DNA of 26,434 nt. Source: FEN-1297 sp964618785. GTDB lineage: Bacteria > Bacteroidota > Ignavibacteria > Ignavibacteriales > Ignavibacteriaceae. The stretch spans positions 1 through 26,434 of the forward strand of contig CAZUCY010000042.1 of assembly GCA_964618785.1 (NCBI GenBank). Reading direction: 5' to 3'. A program made the position numbers and the translations under genes. Shown here piece by piece: positions 1 through 8,477 of the stretch. The notes beneath the pieces were generated by a model, which worked only from the letters and a program-made list of their open reading frames with translations, searched no databases and was not told the origin of the DNA. Within the stretch, counting starts at the first letter, position 1; each line of letters opens with the position of its first letter.

Positions 1-756
1 CTTGCAGGCGAAATGGCTAAAGGATTCTTAAATGCCGGGGTAAAAGTAGTTTTATTGGATATAAACGATGAGAATTTAAAGAAGAAAACTGAAGCATTAA
101 AACAAATTAATAAAAATGTGATCGGAATTAACTGCAATGTTTTAGATGAGGCAAGCATTCAAAAAGCCCAAGCCGCTATTCTGAATGAGTTTTGCCGCAT
201 AGATATTTTGGTAAATGCAGCCGGCGGAAATATGGCAGGTGCAACAATAGGCGTTGATCAAACTATTTTTGACTTGCAGATTGATCAATTTAGAAAAGTA
301 ACGGAGCTGAACCTTAACGGAACTGTTTTACCAACTTTAATATTTGGAAAAACAATGGCTGAACAAAAAAGCGGATCAATAATAAATATCTCTTCGATGG
401 CTGTCTCAAGAGCAATTACGCGCGTTGTCGGGTACTCTTCTGCGAAAGCCGCTATTGAGAATTTTACACGATGGATGGCTGTAGAAATGGCATCAAAATT
501 CGGAGGAGGCATCCGGGTAAATGCGATAGCGCCGGGCTGGCTTATAACCGAACAAAACAGAGCGTTATTAACTAATGAAGACGGTTCCTTGACAGAAAGA
601 GGGAAAACAGTTATAAACTTAACTCCATTTAAAAGATTCGGCGAGCCCGACGAACTTATAGGAGCTATTTTATTTCTTGCAAGCGATGCAGCTAAATTCG
701 TCACAGGAGTAATTATTCCTATCGATGGCGGTTTCAGTTCCTTTAGTGGAGTGTAA
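1..756 (+). CDS. SDR-family fructuronate/mannonate oxidoreductase, 5' partial
   Basis: Short-chain dehydrogenase that probably interconverts D-fructuronate and D-mannonate in the cytoplasm. The frame is open to base 1 (LAGEM precedes the first internal ATG at 13), so the true start and the TGxxxGxG nucleotide motif lie outside the window. Visible SDR landmarks, counted from the ATG at 13, are NAAGG near residue 68, the catalytic Ser in INISSM (127-128), YSSAK (Tyr141, Lys145) and a PIDGGFSSFSGV end. The last motif and the LTERGK...TPFKRFGEP stretch are typical of UxuB/YjmF-type SDRs rather than generic FabG. A mannonate dehydratase scrap directly downstream supports the hexuronate assignment. 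The alternative is another sugar-acid SDR such as KduD. The family is sure; the substrate is inferred. Confidence 0.85.
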   Translation, partial: LAGEMAKGFLNAGVKVVLLDINDENLKKKTEALKQINKNVIGINCNVLDEASIQKAQAAILNEFCRIDILVNAAGGNMAGATIGVDQTIFDLQIDQFRKVTELNLNGTVLPTLIFGKTMAEQKSGSIINISSMAVSRAITRVVGYSSAKAAIENFTRWMAVEMASKFGGGIRVNAIAPGWLITEQNRALLTNEDGSLTERGKTVINLTPFKRFGEPDELIGAILFLASDAAKFVTGVIIPIDGGFSSFSGV

Positions 757-810
757 TTTTTAATAATTAGAAGCATAAATGACATCAAATAGATTTAATG
801 GATTTGAACA

Positions 811-969
811 AACATGTGGATGCCGTTCAGCACGGATCATTGGCATCTTATGCTGTCCGATCAAAATAGAAAAGATTTTTATCCAGGCTATTCATTAATA
901 GGAAAAATGAAAGGACTTGTTGAATTAAGAGGGCTTGAATTAGGAATAAGATGGTCCCTGGGAATTTAA
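811..969 (+). pseudogene. Mannonate dehydratase (UxuA) C-terminal remnant
   Basis: One frame without a start codon encodes about 52 residues: MPFSTDHWHLML, then FYPGYSLIGKMKGLVEL and RGLELGI before a TAA at 967. The order DH-x-H, PGYS-IG-KGL, ELRGLELGI is the usual C-terminus of UxuA, which converts D-mannonate to 2-keto-3-deoxygluconate. Intact UxuA is about 350-390 residues, so most of the gene is gone; upstream in the same frame there are stops at 790, 796 and 805. It sits 55 bp after the SDR gene, as expected for a former uxuB-uxuA operon, and its last 30 bases overlap the 3' end of the convergent transporter relic. Confidence 0.7.
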
Positions 970-1995
970 TTTCGCTTCTTCCATATCTGATATAAGCAAA
1001 TGGAATATTAATAATGCAGGCAGGTAAATTATGCCGGCCAAAATAAATAATGATAAATAACTTCCCGTAAATTGCAAAACAAATCTGACTGCCGCCGCAA
1101 TAAGCATACCTCCGACTGCTCCAGTTATTCCTCCCAATCCCACAACGGAACCGACGGCTTTTGGGGGGAACATATCTGATACAGAGGTAAATAAATTAGC
1201 AGACCAGCCTTGATGAGCGGCGGTGGCTAATCAAATTAAAAAGACAGTCCACCATTCAGGAACTAAAGATGCTAACACAATTGGAACAATCACAATTGTA
1301 CAAATCAGTATTACAACTTTTCTACCTTTATTAATACTCCAGCCTCTTTTAATAAACGCGCCGGAAAGCAATTTCCTCTTTGGTTACTTTTTTCTGCTTC
1401 TCAGGAATTTCATACAGCCATTCCCAAAGCACAATCCAAATAAATCCTAGCAACCCTGTAAATATAAAGGCTACACGCCACCCCCAAGTTATTGCAATTC
1501 ATGGAACTACAAGTGGAGCAATAATCGCACCGACATTTGCACCCGAATTAAATATTCCAAGCGCAAGGGCTTTTTCTTTTTTTGGAAACCATTCAGCCGG
1601 TGCTTTAATTGCAGCCGGAAAGTTCCCCGATTCGCCTAAGCCCATAAATGATTTTACAATGCCAAAACCAAATACTGTTTTAACAAGAGCATGACACATT
1701 GCGGTAATACTCCATATAACAATTGATATTGTGTACCCGATTTTTGTACCAACTTTGTCTATAAACCTTCCAACAAATACGAGGTCTAAAGAATAAGAAC
1801 CCGAAAAAGCTGCTATGATATAACCGTATTCAATTTCATTCCAGCCAATATCCTTTTGTAGAACTGGGGCTAATATTCCAAATACTTGCCTGTCGACTTA
1901 GATTATTGTTGTTACAAAAAAGAGCAAACTGCAGATTGTCCAGCGGTATAATCCTATTTTCCCCGGCGTAAGAATTTTTCGGGCTTGATATTATT
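940..1995 (-). pseudogene. ExuT-type hexuronate MFS transporter, decayed
   Basis: Translated on the minus strand, the pieces follow an ACS-family (ExuT-like) hexuronate transporter: YRWTICSLLFFVTT, then VDRQVFGILAP, FMGLGESGNFPAAIKAP, AEWFPKKEKALALGIFNSGA, GWRVAFIFTGLLGF, KRGWSINKGRK, AHQGWSANLF and MFPPKAVGSVVGLGG. Three in-frame nonsense codons interrupt it: TAA at 1898-1900 where Tyr is expected, TGA at 1499-1501 where Trp is expected, and TGA at 1231-1233. Near 1365 the frame jumps and roughly a hundred residues of the central membrane region are missing. The N-terminus is blurred. In life it would have imported galacturonate/glucuronate for the adjacent UxuB/UxuA pathway. Confidence 0.75.
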
Positions 1996-2108
1996 TCCCC
2001 ATTCACCGAAATTGAGTTTATTATTTCCAACAAGTTAAATAAATTACTATCGCCTAAAAGGGCTGTGACTTCGTTTTTGTCTAAAGGACGACTAAAGCTT
2101 TATTCTTG

Positions 2109-2383
2109 TATTTTAAATTCTCCATCATCTTATTCCATTTCTTGATTCTCTATATACTGTATTTTTGCTTCATAGGTTACATTTCCATTGCTCGCTACAA
2201 AATACCCTATTGCCTATAAGTGTCTTCCACAAAACTCTTTTTGTATTACCTAAATTCTTGTTGCAGTTTTATTGAACTCTCTCCTTTTATATATTGTACT
2301 AATTTGCTCACCGCAATATGCGGCGGGACAGATACGAATATATGTTTATGATCCTTTGATACATGACCTTTGAGTATCTCTAC
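2109..2383 (-). mobile_element. IS200/IS605-family TnpA relic
   Basis: The minus strand encodes VEILKGHVSKDHKHIFVSVP followed by PHIAVSKLVQYIKGESSIKL, then a TAA and a frame change, then AIGYFVASNGNVTYEAKIQY and IENQ. This is the order of a Y1 HUH single-strand transposase: the H-x-H (HKH) motif near 2336-2353, the VSVPP segment, SKLVQYIKG, GYFVAS-GNVT and the helix carrying the catalytic Tyr (YIENQ). The first third of the protein is absent and both frame and stops are broken, so it is inactive. It begins a few bases inside the stop of the sugar transporter and lies directly upstream of the dead exuT. No clear hairpin end could be assigned. Confidence 0.7.
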
Positions 2384-3816
2384 ATCTCTTTTTTAATATG
2401 CCAAAGCTTTTCCAACTGCTCTAAAGTTTTACCTTTTGTCTCCGGAACCATTTTCCACATAAACAAACCTGCCAATGCTGCCATAACACCATAGCCCCAA
2501 TATGCAAATCCATGATGGAACATGGCGGTTAGAAAAGTACTTTTATCCAGCATAGGGAATGTCCATGACACTAAGTAATTGGATATCCACTGAACAGCCA
2601 CTGCAACGGACATCGCCTTTCCCCTGATTTTATTCGGAAAAATCTCAGAAAGGAGAACCCAAACAACCGGGCCCCATGAAAAGGCAAATCCTGCCATAAA
2701 AATGATCATAAACAATAATGCGGCAATTCCGAGGCTTCCCGACAAAAATATAAAGCCAAGACCAATCATAGCCACGGACATTATAGCAGCTCCGGTTATT
2801 TGCAGCGGCTTACGCCCGAATTTATCTACTGTATTTATTGCAGCTATACAAAAAATTAAATTTACCGCACCAATTACAATCGTTTGTAATAGGGCTGAAT
2901 TTGTCCCGTTACCAAGATTCTTGAATATTTCCGGACCATAATAAAGTACAACGTTGATGCCGACAAACTGCTGAAAAACGCAAAGTAAAATCCCTGTAGC
3001 AATTAATTTCCAACCATACAAAAATAATTTCTCCGGCTTAGACGTTGATGATTCTTGTATCTCAGCAATAATCAGCTTTGCACCTTCTTCACCATTTATT
3101 TTACTAAGAATTGAAAAAGCTTTTTCTTCGCACCCCTTCAGCATAAGCCATCTCGGGGATTCAGGGATGAAAAACAGCAGGATAAAAAAGAGTACTGAGG
3201 GCACTATTTCGGATGCAAACATCCACCTCCAACCTATGATGTTTATCCAGCTATCATTCCCCCGGCAGGCAATAAAATAATTGACAAAAAAGACAACGAG
3301 CATTCCAATAATAATTGCGAGCTGATTGTAAGAAACGAGTTTTCCTCTTTTATGAGCCGGTGCAATCTCTGCGATATACAGAGGAGAAAGAAGAGAAGCC
3401 ATTCCAACTCCGACTCCGCCTAACATACGGTAAATTATAAATTGTGTAAGAACTAAATATCCTCCCTGTCCTACAGGTTTAAAACCCAATTCGGGTACAG
3501 CTGAACCAATCGAAGCAATCAAGAAAAGCACTGCCGAAATCATCAAAGCTTTTTTTCTCCCAAATTTGTTGCTAATAAACCCTGCGATGGCGCCTCCGAT
3601 CACAGCTCCTATCAAAGCGCTTGAAACCGTAAAGCCCAAAAGAGAGTTTGCTGAAATCTCAGCTAATCCTCTTGGTAAAACGAAATAGTAATTAAGGGCG
3701 CTTACAGTACCTGATATAACGGCAGTATCGTAGCCAAAGAGTAATCCACCTAAGGTTGTAATTAAGGTTATTCGAAATGCGTATGATTCGTATTCTTTTG
3801 CCGGATAGTTTTCCAT
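2380..3816 (-). CDS. XylE-like sugar:H+ symporter (MFS sugar porter)
   Basis: Intact 478-residue inner-membrane permease with the full set of sugar-porter signatures: GYDTAVISGTV in TM1, GRKKAL between TM2 and TM3, GVGVGMASLLSPLYIAEIAP, RGKLVSYNQL, PESPRWLM at the start of the central loop, QQFVGINVVLYYGPEIF in TM7, GRKPLQ, and the terminal PETKGKTLEQLEKLW. QQFVGINVVLYYGPEIF resembles the substrate-binding segment of E. coli XylE, so xylose or another pentose/hexose is likely, but the substrate cannot be fixed. The ATG start fits the N-terminal TM context; only a weak GGAT-like SD precedes it. The stop lies at the edge of the IS200 relic. About 370 bp separates it from the upstream methyltransferase gene, so independent transcription is plausible. 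Confidence 0.9.
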   Translation of the reverse strand: MENYPAKEYESYAFRITLITTLGGLLFGYDTAVISGTVSALNYYFVLPRGLAEISANSLLGFTVSSALIGAVIGGAIAGFISNKFGRKKALMISAVLFLIASIGSAVPELGFKPVGQGGYLVLTQFIIYRMLGGVGVGMASLLSPLYIAEIAPAHKRGKLVSYNQLAIIIGMLVVFFVNYFIACRGNDSWINIIGWRWMFASEIVPSVLFFILLFFIPESPRWLMLKGCEEKAFSILSKINGEEGAKLIIAEIQESSTSKPEKLFLYGWKLIATGILLCVFQQFVGINVVLYYGPEIFKNLGNGTNSALLQTIVIGAVNLIFCIAAINTVDKFGRKPLQITGAAIMSVAMIGLGFIFLSGSLGIAALLFMIIFMAGFAFSWGPVVWVLLSEIFPNKIRGKAMSVAVAVQWISNYLVSWTFPMLDKSTFLTAMFHHGFAYWGYGVMAALAGLFMWKMVPETKGKTLEQLEKLWHIKKEM

Positions 3817-4184
3817 TTTGATCCTAAGGTTTTTTTTAATTATTTATTTCCATTAAAGCGTTTGAACTAATTCAGGCAATCAAAAACCGCAGGGCAATTA
3901 AACCCAAAATCAGTTTTCCCTATTATCTGTAAATACTGACAATTCATAAAATGCTAATTTAACAACTATATTTTTTAATCAAAATTGTCACAATTGTTTT
4001 GATTGCATAAAAAAACAAAAGGTCTACCACATATTATTGGATTCCTGTATATCGTCACGTCGGTGCTTTATTTTTCTTTTCTTTATTCATGTATCTACAA
4101 ATATTTAGACTCTACGGGACTTATTCTTTTCATGCAGGGGGGATAAATTTTTTTCTTTGAATTTTTCATGATAATAGGTCCTGG
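3817..4184. other. Spacer upstream of the sugar transporter
   Basis: AT-rich spacer between two minus-strand genes with no ORF that looks coding. It should hold the transporter promoter. The only notable item is the perfect 13-bp palindrome annotated separately at 3983-3995. Confidence 0.6.
3983..3995. promoter_or_regulatory. 13-bp palindrome, candidate operator
   Basis: AATTGTCACAATT is a perfect dyad centred on base 3989, about 170 bp upstream of the sugar-transporter ATG. The flanks AATCAAAA and TTTTGATT extend the symmetry with a 3-base offset. It shares the octamer TTGTCACA with the longer palindrome at 15892-15912. The binding regulator is unknown and the role is a guess from symmetry and position. 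Confidence 0.3.
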
Positions 4185-5186
4185 TTATTTTACGTAAGGG
4201 ACCGGTTCACAGAGTGCTTTCAGATTTTCAACCGGAGTTCCCGAAGGTATCTCGCATCCTGCATTCACCATAAACGGGTTGCCGACAGCCTTATAAGTTT
4301 TCTTTATATATTCACGAATTGAGTCAGGGGTTCCGTGCAGAACTCCATCGACCGGATTTATATTGCCGCTTATAACAACACTACTGCCTACAATCTCCCG
4401 AACGCGAAAAATATCGACCATGTGATCGACATCCAAAATATCAACTCCCAAGTCAGCAATTCCAGACAGGAGATGCGTGATGTTCCCACAGATATGCAAC
4501 CTTACATAGGCGCCCATCTCCCGGATGGCTTTAACTAACAATTTTTCACGAGGCTGAATTAAAGTATCGTAAGTATCCAAAGATACCTGGCTTGCGATAG
4601 CATCTCCTATTCCAATAGTATCGGCACCCACTTCAATCTGTGCTTTTGCAAAATCAATTCCTGCTTTAACGCACAGATCCATTAGCTCGGTAAGGAAATC
4701 AATATCTTCGATTGTGTCCATCAGGAAATTTGTTACACCACGTAAGTCCGCCGATTCCGCAGCGGGTCCTTCTACCCATCCCAAGATAGAATATTTTCCG
4801 ACATATAATTTTTTATACTCTGCGATTGCTTTTATGCGATCCGCCATTCTTTCAGAGGTATACGGATTCGCTTGAAGAAGGAGCGATATATCCTTCATGT
4901 TTTCAAGAGGTTGAGTGCAGCGCGGAACGCCATCTTTAAAGTACGTAATTTTGCCACCGAATCCCTGCGTTTCACGATAAGGATCTGAGATAGCGCTCAA
5001 CTGATCAAAACCAAAGTCCTGAGCGCATCTGCGGTTCGCTTCAACGAGTACAGAATAGTTTGAAGCAAAAGCCTCATAGTCAGATCCTATATATTCCTCT
5101 GCAAACTGCATTAATATAGGTATCCTCGGAACAAAGTCAATTTGCCTGCCTTTTATCATACCTGCATATCTTTCAAAGCCGTTCAT
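4185..5186 (-). CDS. UroD-superfamily (MtaA/MtbA/CmuA-like) methyltransferase
   Basis: Cytoplasmic TIM-barrel protein of the uroporphyrinogen decarboxylase superfamily. It has the zinc-ligand pattern of cobamide-dependent methyltransferases: RLHICGN (His231, Cys233) and a distal Cys311 in NAGCEIPSGTP, numbered from the ATG. True HemE lacks this H-x-C...C set, so methyl transfer to or from a corrinoid protein is more likely than porphyrin decarboxylation. I chose the ATG at 5184-5186: the sequence AAAGG lies 8-10 bases upstream of it and overlaps the alternative GTG at 5193-5195, which would add three residues (MPD). No corrinoid protein or activator is visible nearby, so the methyl donor is unknown. 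Confidence 0.8.
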   Translation of the reverse strand: MNGFERYAGMIKGRQIDFVPRIPILMQFAEEYIGSDYEAFASNYSVLVEANRRCAQDFGFDQLSAISDPYRETQGFGGKITYFKDGVPRCTQPLENMKDISLLLQANPYTSERMADRIKAIAEYKKLYVGKYSILGWVEGPAAESADLRGVTNFLMDTIEDIDFLTELMDLCVKAGIDFAKAQIEVGADTIGIGDAIASQVSLDTYDTLIQPREKLLVKAIREMGAYVRLHICGNITHLLSGIADLGVDILDVDHMVDIFRVREIVGSSVVISGNINPVDGVLHGTPDSIREYIKKTYKAVGNPFMVNAGCEIPSGTPVENLKALCEPVPYVK

Positions 5187-5651
5187 GTCTGGCACCTTTT
5201 TTTTAGTTAAGTCTTTGTCTTTTGGAAATTATATTAAAATAATTAATATCTAAGATTGAATAAAAAATTTGTATAAGTAAATTTAAAACAAATCAAGGAT
5301 AAAGTTCAAAGGAGAAAGTGCAATAATCAAGTTTTGTTCTCAATTCCCACCGGAATAAAAATTATGTTGCAGCATTGTTGTAAATTATTATATTAACAGC
5401 AATATATAACTTAAAAAGTCAGCATATCGCATTGGCGAATAAAAAAATTTAACAAAATATGCTCTACGATTATTGTTCCATAAAATACAGAAAAAACTCA
5501 GCAACTTTTTTCATCTTTGCTTTTACAAGCGGTGCAAAAATAATTTCATTGGAGTTATCTCTAATAGTGGATATACCAGTATCGATTAGTAGTGGTGCAT
5601 TTGGCAAAGAACGCGGTTATAGAAATAAAATTAAAGTTCTGCAATACTTTA

Positions 5652-5675
5652 GGCAGGCAGGAAGATATGCCTGCC
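5652..5675. repeat. Inverted repeat, 8-bp stem
   Basis: GGCAGGCA (5652-5659) pairs perfectly with TGCCTGCC (5668-5675) around an 8-base loop. The GGCAGG core recurs in the GC-rich hairpins at 16334-16363 and 26321-26338, suggesting a repeat family rather than a terminator. No T-run follows on either strand. Confidence 0.5.
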
Positions 5676-5749
5676 CAGCCGGAATTAAGAAAAGGCAGAG
5701 CTGTTCTTGACTAAAACTGTACCTGAAATTTGTTAAATACACATAAAGT

Positions 5750-5769
5750 GTCGAACAAAACTGTTCGAC
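5750..5769. repeat. Inverted repeat, 8-bp stem with AAAC loop
   Basis: GTCGAACA (5750-5757) and TGTTCGAC (5762-5769) form a perfect stem with a 4-base loop. It ends 9 bp before repeat copy A. It could be an operator, a cruciform-forming repeat or the hairpin edge of a mobile repeat. Confidence 0.45.
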
Positions 5770-5778
5770 CTAACGAGA

Positions 5779-5901
5779 AGTAATTTTTGAATCTACAGAA
5801 AAATTAATATTTTAATTTTAGCTGATATTGAGCTATGTTAAGGGTCAACTTTGCAAGCCGACCTACATTTTAGTCAGGTTCATTTCATAGCACTTTCATA
5901 G
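5779..5901 (+). repeat. Dispersed intergenic element, copy A
   Basis: One of three imperfect copies. Boxes in order: AGTAATTTTTGAAT (5779), AATTAATATTTTA (5802), GGGTCAACTTTGCAAGCCGA ending in ACC (a degenerate GGTC...GACC dyad), ATTTTAGTCAG (5867) and AGCACTTT near 5889. The distance from AATTAAT to ATTTTAGTCAG is 65 bp, the same as in copy B. It points toward the 3' end of mscL, so it is not an obvious promoter for that gene. Confidence 0.65.
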
Positions 5902-5915
5902 TTATATATACTATG
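5897..5915. terminator. Weak hairpin just after mscL
   Basis: CATAGT (5897-5902) and ACTATG (5910-5915) form a 6-bp stem 3 bp beyond the mscL stop on the minus strand. It has no T-run, so terminator function is doubtful. It overlaps the end of repeat copy A. Confidence 0.3.
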
Positions 5916-5918
5916 GAA

Positions 5919-6371
5919 TTACGAAAGCTCGGATGTGCAATAAGCACATTTTGTCGCTTTTTTGGAAACTTTGGAAAAACAATACGGACAATCTTTTGTC
6001 GTAGATTCCGGTACTATTATTTTATCGAGTTTTTTAACCTTCTGGAATACTTTGACCATTAAGAAAACCGAAAATGCAACTATTAAAAAACTTACAACAT
6101 TGTTAATGAAGAGTCCGAAATTTAAAGTTACTGCACCGGCTGAAGCAGCATCTTTAATAGTAAGATAAGGCCCGTGTATTTTAGAACCTTCTTTAAGGAC
6201 AAGGAACAATTGTGAAAAGTCCACATTCCCAATGAGCAACCCGATAGGCGGCATAATAACATCGTCTACAAGCGATTTAACAATAGTACCGAAAGCTGCA
6301 CCAATGATTATACCGACAGCCATATCCAGTACGTTCCCCTTCAATGCAAAGTCCCTGAATTCTTTAAACAT
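5919..6371 (-). CDS. mscL: Large-conductance mechanosensitive channel with zinc-ribbon-like tail
   Basis: Homopentameric inner-membrane emergency valve that opens under hypo-osmotic membrane tension. The N-terminus FKEFRDFALKGNVLDMAVGI and the TM1 stretch GAAFGTIVKSLVDDVIMPPI are textbook MscL; TM2 is FGLFINNVVSFLIVAFSVFL (about 85-105), followed by a basic patch. The usual acidic cytoplasmic helix is replaced by a tail with CPYC and CAYC (Cys128, 131, 142, 145; CxxC-X10-CxxC), the pattern of a treble-clef or zinc-ribbon knuckle. Length is 150 residues against about 135 in typical MscL. The ATG has a strong AGGAG SD about 7 bases upstream. It stands alone; the next gene on this strand ends about 100 bp upstream. 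Confidence 0.93.
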   Translation of the reverse strand: MFKEFRDFALKGNVLDMAVGIIIGAAFGTIVKSLVDDVIMPPIGLLIGNVDFSQLFLVLKEGSKIHGPYLTIKDAASAGAVTLNFGLFINNVVSFLIVAFSVFLMVKVFQKVKKLDKIIVPESTTKDCPYCFSKVSKKATKCAYCTSELS

Positions 6372-6471
6372 AAGAGATCTCCTATTTATTATTAATATTT
6401 AAATAAAGAATGAATTACGGTTAATTTTTAAAATCGGTTTGGATCACAATCAGTATTTCACAACTTAATTT

Positions 6472-6867
6472 TTAATTAAATATTGATAAAAGTATTCCTA
6501 CTATTAAAATAGCAATTGTCCATATGGAACCTTTCCACTGTGCATTTGCTTTTGTTTTCTTATATAATACATAATTATTAAGAAATAACCCGACACAATA
6601 TATTAATGCGATTACTGGGATAGCGTATTTGTAAATATTATTTTGAGTATAAAAATTAATGCCAGTAAAAATAATTAATAAAACGAATATAATCAGGAAA
6701 CCAAAACCGCTTAATCTCATAAGCGACAGAATTACGATTTTGAGCGGATCTTCAATTATATTCCAGGGGATATTTGAAGACTTTTTATGAAACGGTAAAA
6801 ATGATTTGGCAAAAATATTTTTAACTGCCATGATTAAACGAATTACACCAACAATGAAATATAACAC
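6472..6867 (-). CDS. Small membrane protein of unknown function
   Basis: Up to 131 residues with about three hydrophobic segments: around 45-68 (IVILSLMRLSGFGFLIIFVL onward), 80-97 (YAIPVIALIYCVGLFL) and 114-130 (SIWTIAILIVGILLSIF), with a basic stretch YKKTKANAQWKG between the last two. I do not recognise the family. The long reading starts with GTG at 6865-6867; an in-frame ATG twelve codons later (MAVKNIFAKSFLPFHKKSSN) gives a more usual soluble N-terminus. Neither has a good SD. The clean hydrophobic periodicity and the IPWNIIEDPLKI segment suggest a genuine gene. It lies about 100 bp upstream of mscL on the same strand and may share its transcript. Confidence 0.55.
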   Translation of the reverse strand: MLYFIVGVIRLIMAVKNIFAKSFLPFHKKSSNIPWNIIEDPLKIVILSLMRLSGFGFLIIFVLLIIFTGINFYTQNNIYKYAIPVIALIYCVGLFLNNYVLYKKTKANAQWKGSIWTIAILIVGILLSIFN

Positions 6868-7288
6868 TACCGGTAATATTTTAAATATTATATTCGACTA
6901 TTACATCCTTTCAATTCCGGCGCCGAGCCGCAAAAAGAAATGGTCAATTAAAAATAAATTATTATATTATTCAATAATAATATTAAGGGTATTTAATAAT
7001 TTTTTGAGTCATCAGCGCTTAAACTCAATAGAATTATAAGTAAAAATTAATTTTAGAGTATTAGGAATAAGAAATTTAGAAAACTGAAGGAATACCGATA
7101 ATGAGATAAAAAAAAGCAAATATTCTTTTTTGATTAATATGTATTAAAAAAACAAAAACTTTTAGTAAATTAAATTAATTAAAATTTTTTATTTAAATAG
7201 CTATGATCTTCGGCGCCACTATTCATAAGTAATAGGCTGTGGAATTTTTAGAATTAGAACCGGAGACATTTTCTACGGATGTCATAAA

Positions 7289-7305
7289 TGCTTGCACGGC
7301 AAGCA
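7289..7305. repeat. Small perfect hairpin
   Basis: TGCTTGC (7289-7295) pairs with GCAAGCA (7299-7305) around a 3-base loop. There is no T-run and no adjacent gene end, so its role is unknown. Confidence 0.35.
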
Positions 7306-7438
7306 AGGACTTTTGGGGAGGATAGTCAAGCCATATTTAGAAACATTTAGGCTTAATCTCCACCTTTTTGATCTAAAGTCCGAATTTTATCGCGTTAACA
7401 TAACTAAGTGAGTGGTTTGTTATACGTGACTGATTAAA

Positions 7439-7564
7439 AGTAATTTTAGAATGCTTTGGTAGAATTAATATTTTACTTTTAATTAAAATTGAACCATATT
7501 TAGGGCCAATGTGGCAAATTGACCAAAATTTTAGTCAGACTTGCAATTTTAAGCACTTTTTGAG
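7439..7564 (+). repeat. Dispersed intergenic element, copy B
   Basis: Boxes: AGTAATTTTAGAAT (7439), AATTAATATTTTA (7463), a GGGCCAATGTGGCAAATTGA stretch ending in CC, ATTTTAGTCAG (7528) and AGCACTTT near 7551. AATTAAT to ATTTTAGTCAG is 65 bp, as in copy A. It ends about 50 bp before the ATG of the DUF3078 gene, in the same direction, so here it could carry a promoter or 5' leader. Confidence 0.65.
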
Positions 7565-7613
7565 AAACATGAGTTCTAAAAAATAGTAAATTCTAAAAAG
7601 GAGAAAACAGATA

Positions 7614-8477
7614 ATGAGACTAAAATATTTATTATTATTAGTTCTATTTTTTTTGAGTGAAAATTTGACTGCACAAGAAAATATTTCAAAAAAGGATACC
7701 ACTAAATTTTTGGGATGGTATCCTAAGGCTATGATTGGATTGAATATTAGCCAAATAGCGCTTAAGAACTGGTCGCAGGGTGGTGATAATTCAATGACCT
7801 GGATATCAAACTTCAATGGGAGCTTAGATTATTACTCATCCAATGACTGGAAATTTAAAAATAGTCTTATACTCTCATTCGGAAGAACAAAGTTTGGGGA
7901 GCAAGATTTCCGTACAAACGAAAATGAACTTTATTTAACAAGTGTTCTTTCCAAACATGTTGGGTGGACTGTAGACCCTTTTATTAGTAATGACATTAGA
8001 TCTGATCTGACCACGGGATATTCCTATACACAAAATATTCCGGTAGCAGTAGCCGGTTTTTTTGACCCGGCTTATGTTACCCAGAGTTTAGGATTTACAT
8101 ACAACAAAAATACAGTATTTAGTACAAGACTTGGGATTGCTATACAGGAAACCTTTGCCGAGCGATTTAGGCAGTATACAAACGATACTTCAATATCAAG
8201 GGATAAGACATTCAAACTTGACACGGGAATGGAATCCGTATCTAATATTAAATTTACGTTAGCCGAAAATATTATAATGCAAAGTAGTTTAAGATTATTT
8301 ACTCGTTTTGAAAGCCTCGATGTTTGGGATGTAAGATGGGAAACTATACTTACCGGTAAAGTTAATTCATTTTTAAATATGAATTTTTCATATCTTTTGA
8401 TATATCAGAAAGATCAATCGCTTTATACGCAGATGAAAGAAGGCTTGAATGTCGGATTTGTGTATGCTTTTTTGTGA
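7614..8477 (+). CDS. DUF3078-type outer-membrane beta-barrel protein
   Basis: 287 residues with an N-terminal signal peptide (MRLKYLLLLVLFFLSENLTA, then QEN). The mature part is rich in alternating aromatic/polar strands as expected of a barrel. The segment ISQIALKNWSQGGDNSMTWI followed by N-x-SLDYYSS matches the conserved start of DUF3078 proteins in Bacteroidota, whose function is not established. An AAGGAG SD lies 9-10 bases before the ATG. The end, GLNVGFVYAFL, is a plausible last strand. The gene is monocistronic as far as can be seen, and repeat copy B sits immediately upstream. It may serve as an envelope porin or assembly factor, but nothing here tells which. Confidence 0.75.
   Translation: MRLKYLLLLVLFFLSENLTAQENISKKDTTKFLGWYPKAMIGLNISQIALKNWSQGGDNSMTWISNFNGSLDYYSSNDWKFKNSLILSFGRTKFGEQDFRTNENELYLTSVLSKHVGWTVDPFISNDIRSDLTTGYSYTQNIPVAVAGFFDPAYVTQSLGFTYNKNTVFSTRLGIAIQETFAERFRQYTNDTSISRDKTFKLDTGMESVSNIKFTLAENIIMQSSLRLFTRFESLDVWDVRWETILTGKVNSFLNMNFSYLLIYQKDQSLYTQMKEGLNVGFVYAFL

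Larger units (their letters stand above)
5187..5918. other. Gene-free spacer with hairpins and repeat copy A
   Basis: About 730 bp without a convincing gene. An 83-codon plus-strand ORF at 5459-5710 has no SD, no family pattern and contains the hairpin at 5652-5675, so I do not call it. The spacer holds two perfect 8-bp-stem inverted repeats (5652-5675, 5750-5769), repeat copy A (5779-5901) and a small hairpin next to the mscL stop. Confidence 0.6.
6868..7613. other. Gene-free spacer with repeat copy B
   Basis: About 745 very AT-rich bases. No frame gives a convincing protein. It holds a perfect 7-bp-stem hairpin at 7289-7305 (TGCTTGC, ACG loop, GCAAGCA) and repeat copy B, and must contain the promoter of the DUF3078 gene at its right end. 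Confidence 0.6.

Noticed and set aside
285..788. 167-codon minus-strand ORF over the SDR gene
   Set aside because: Antisense shadow of a clear SDR coding sequence.
2037..2100. Frame reading PLDKNEVTALLGDSNLFN between the IS200 relic and exuT
   Set aside because: Looks protein-like but is short, has no start and matches nothing I recognise; could be part of either relic.
5459..5710. 83-codon plus-strand ORF
   Set aside because: No SD, no family pattern, unusual composition, and it contains a palindromic repeat.
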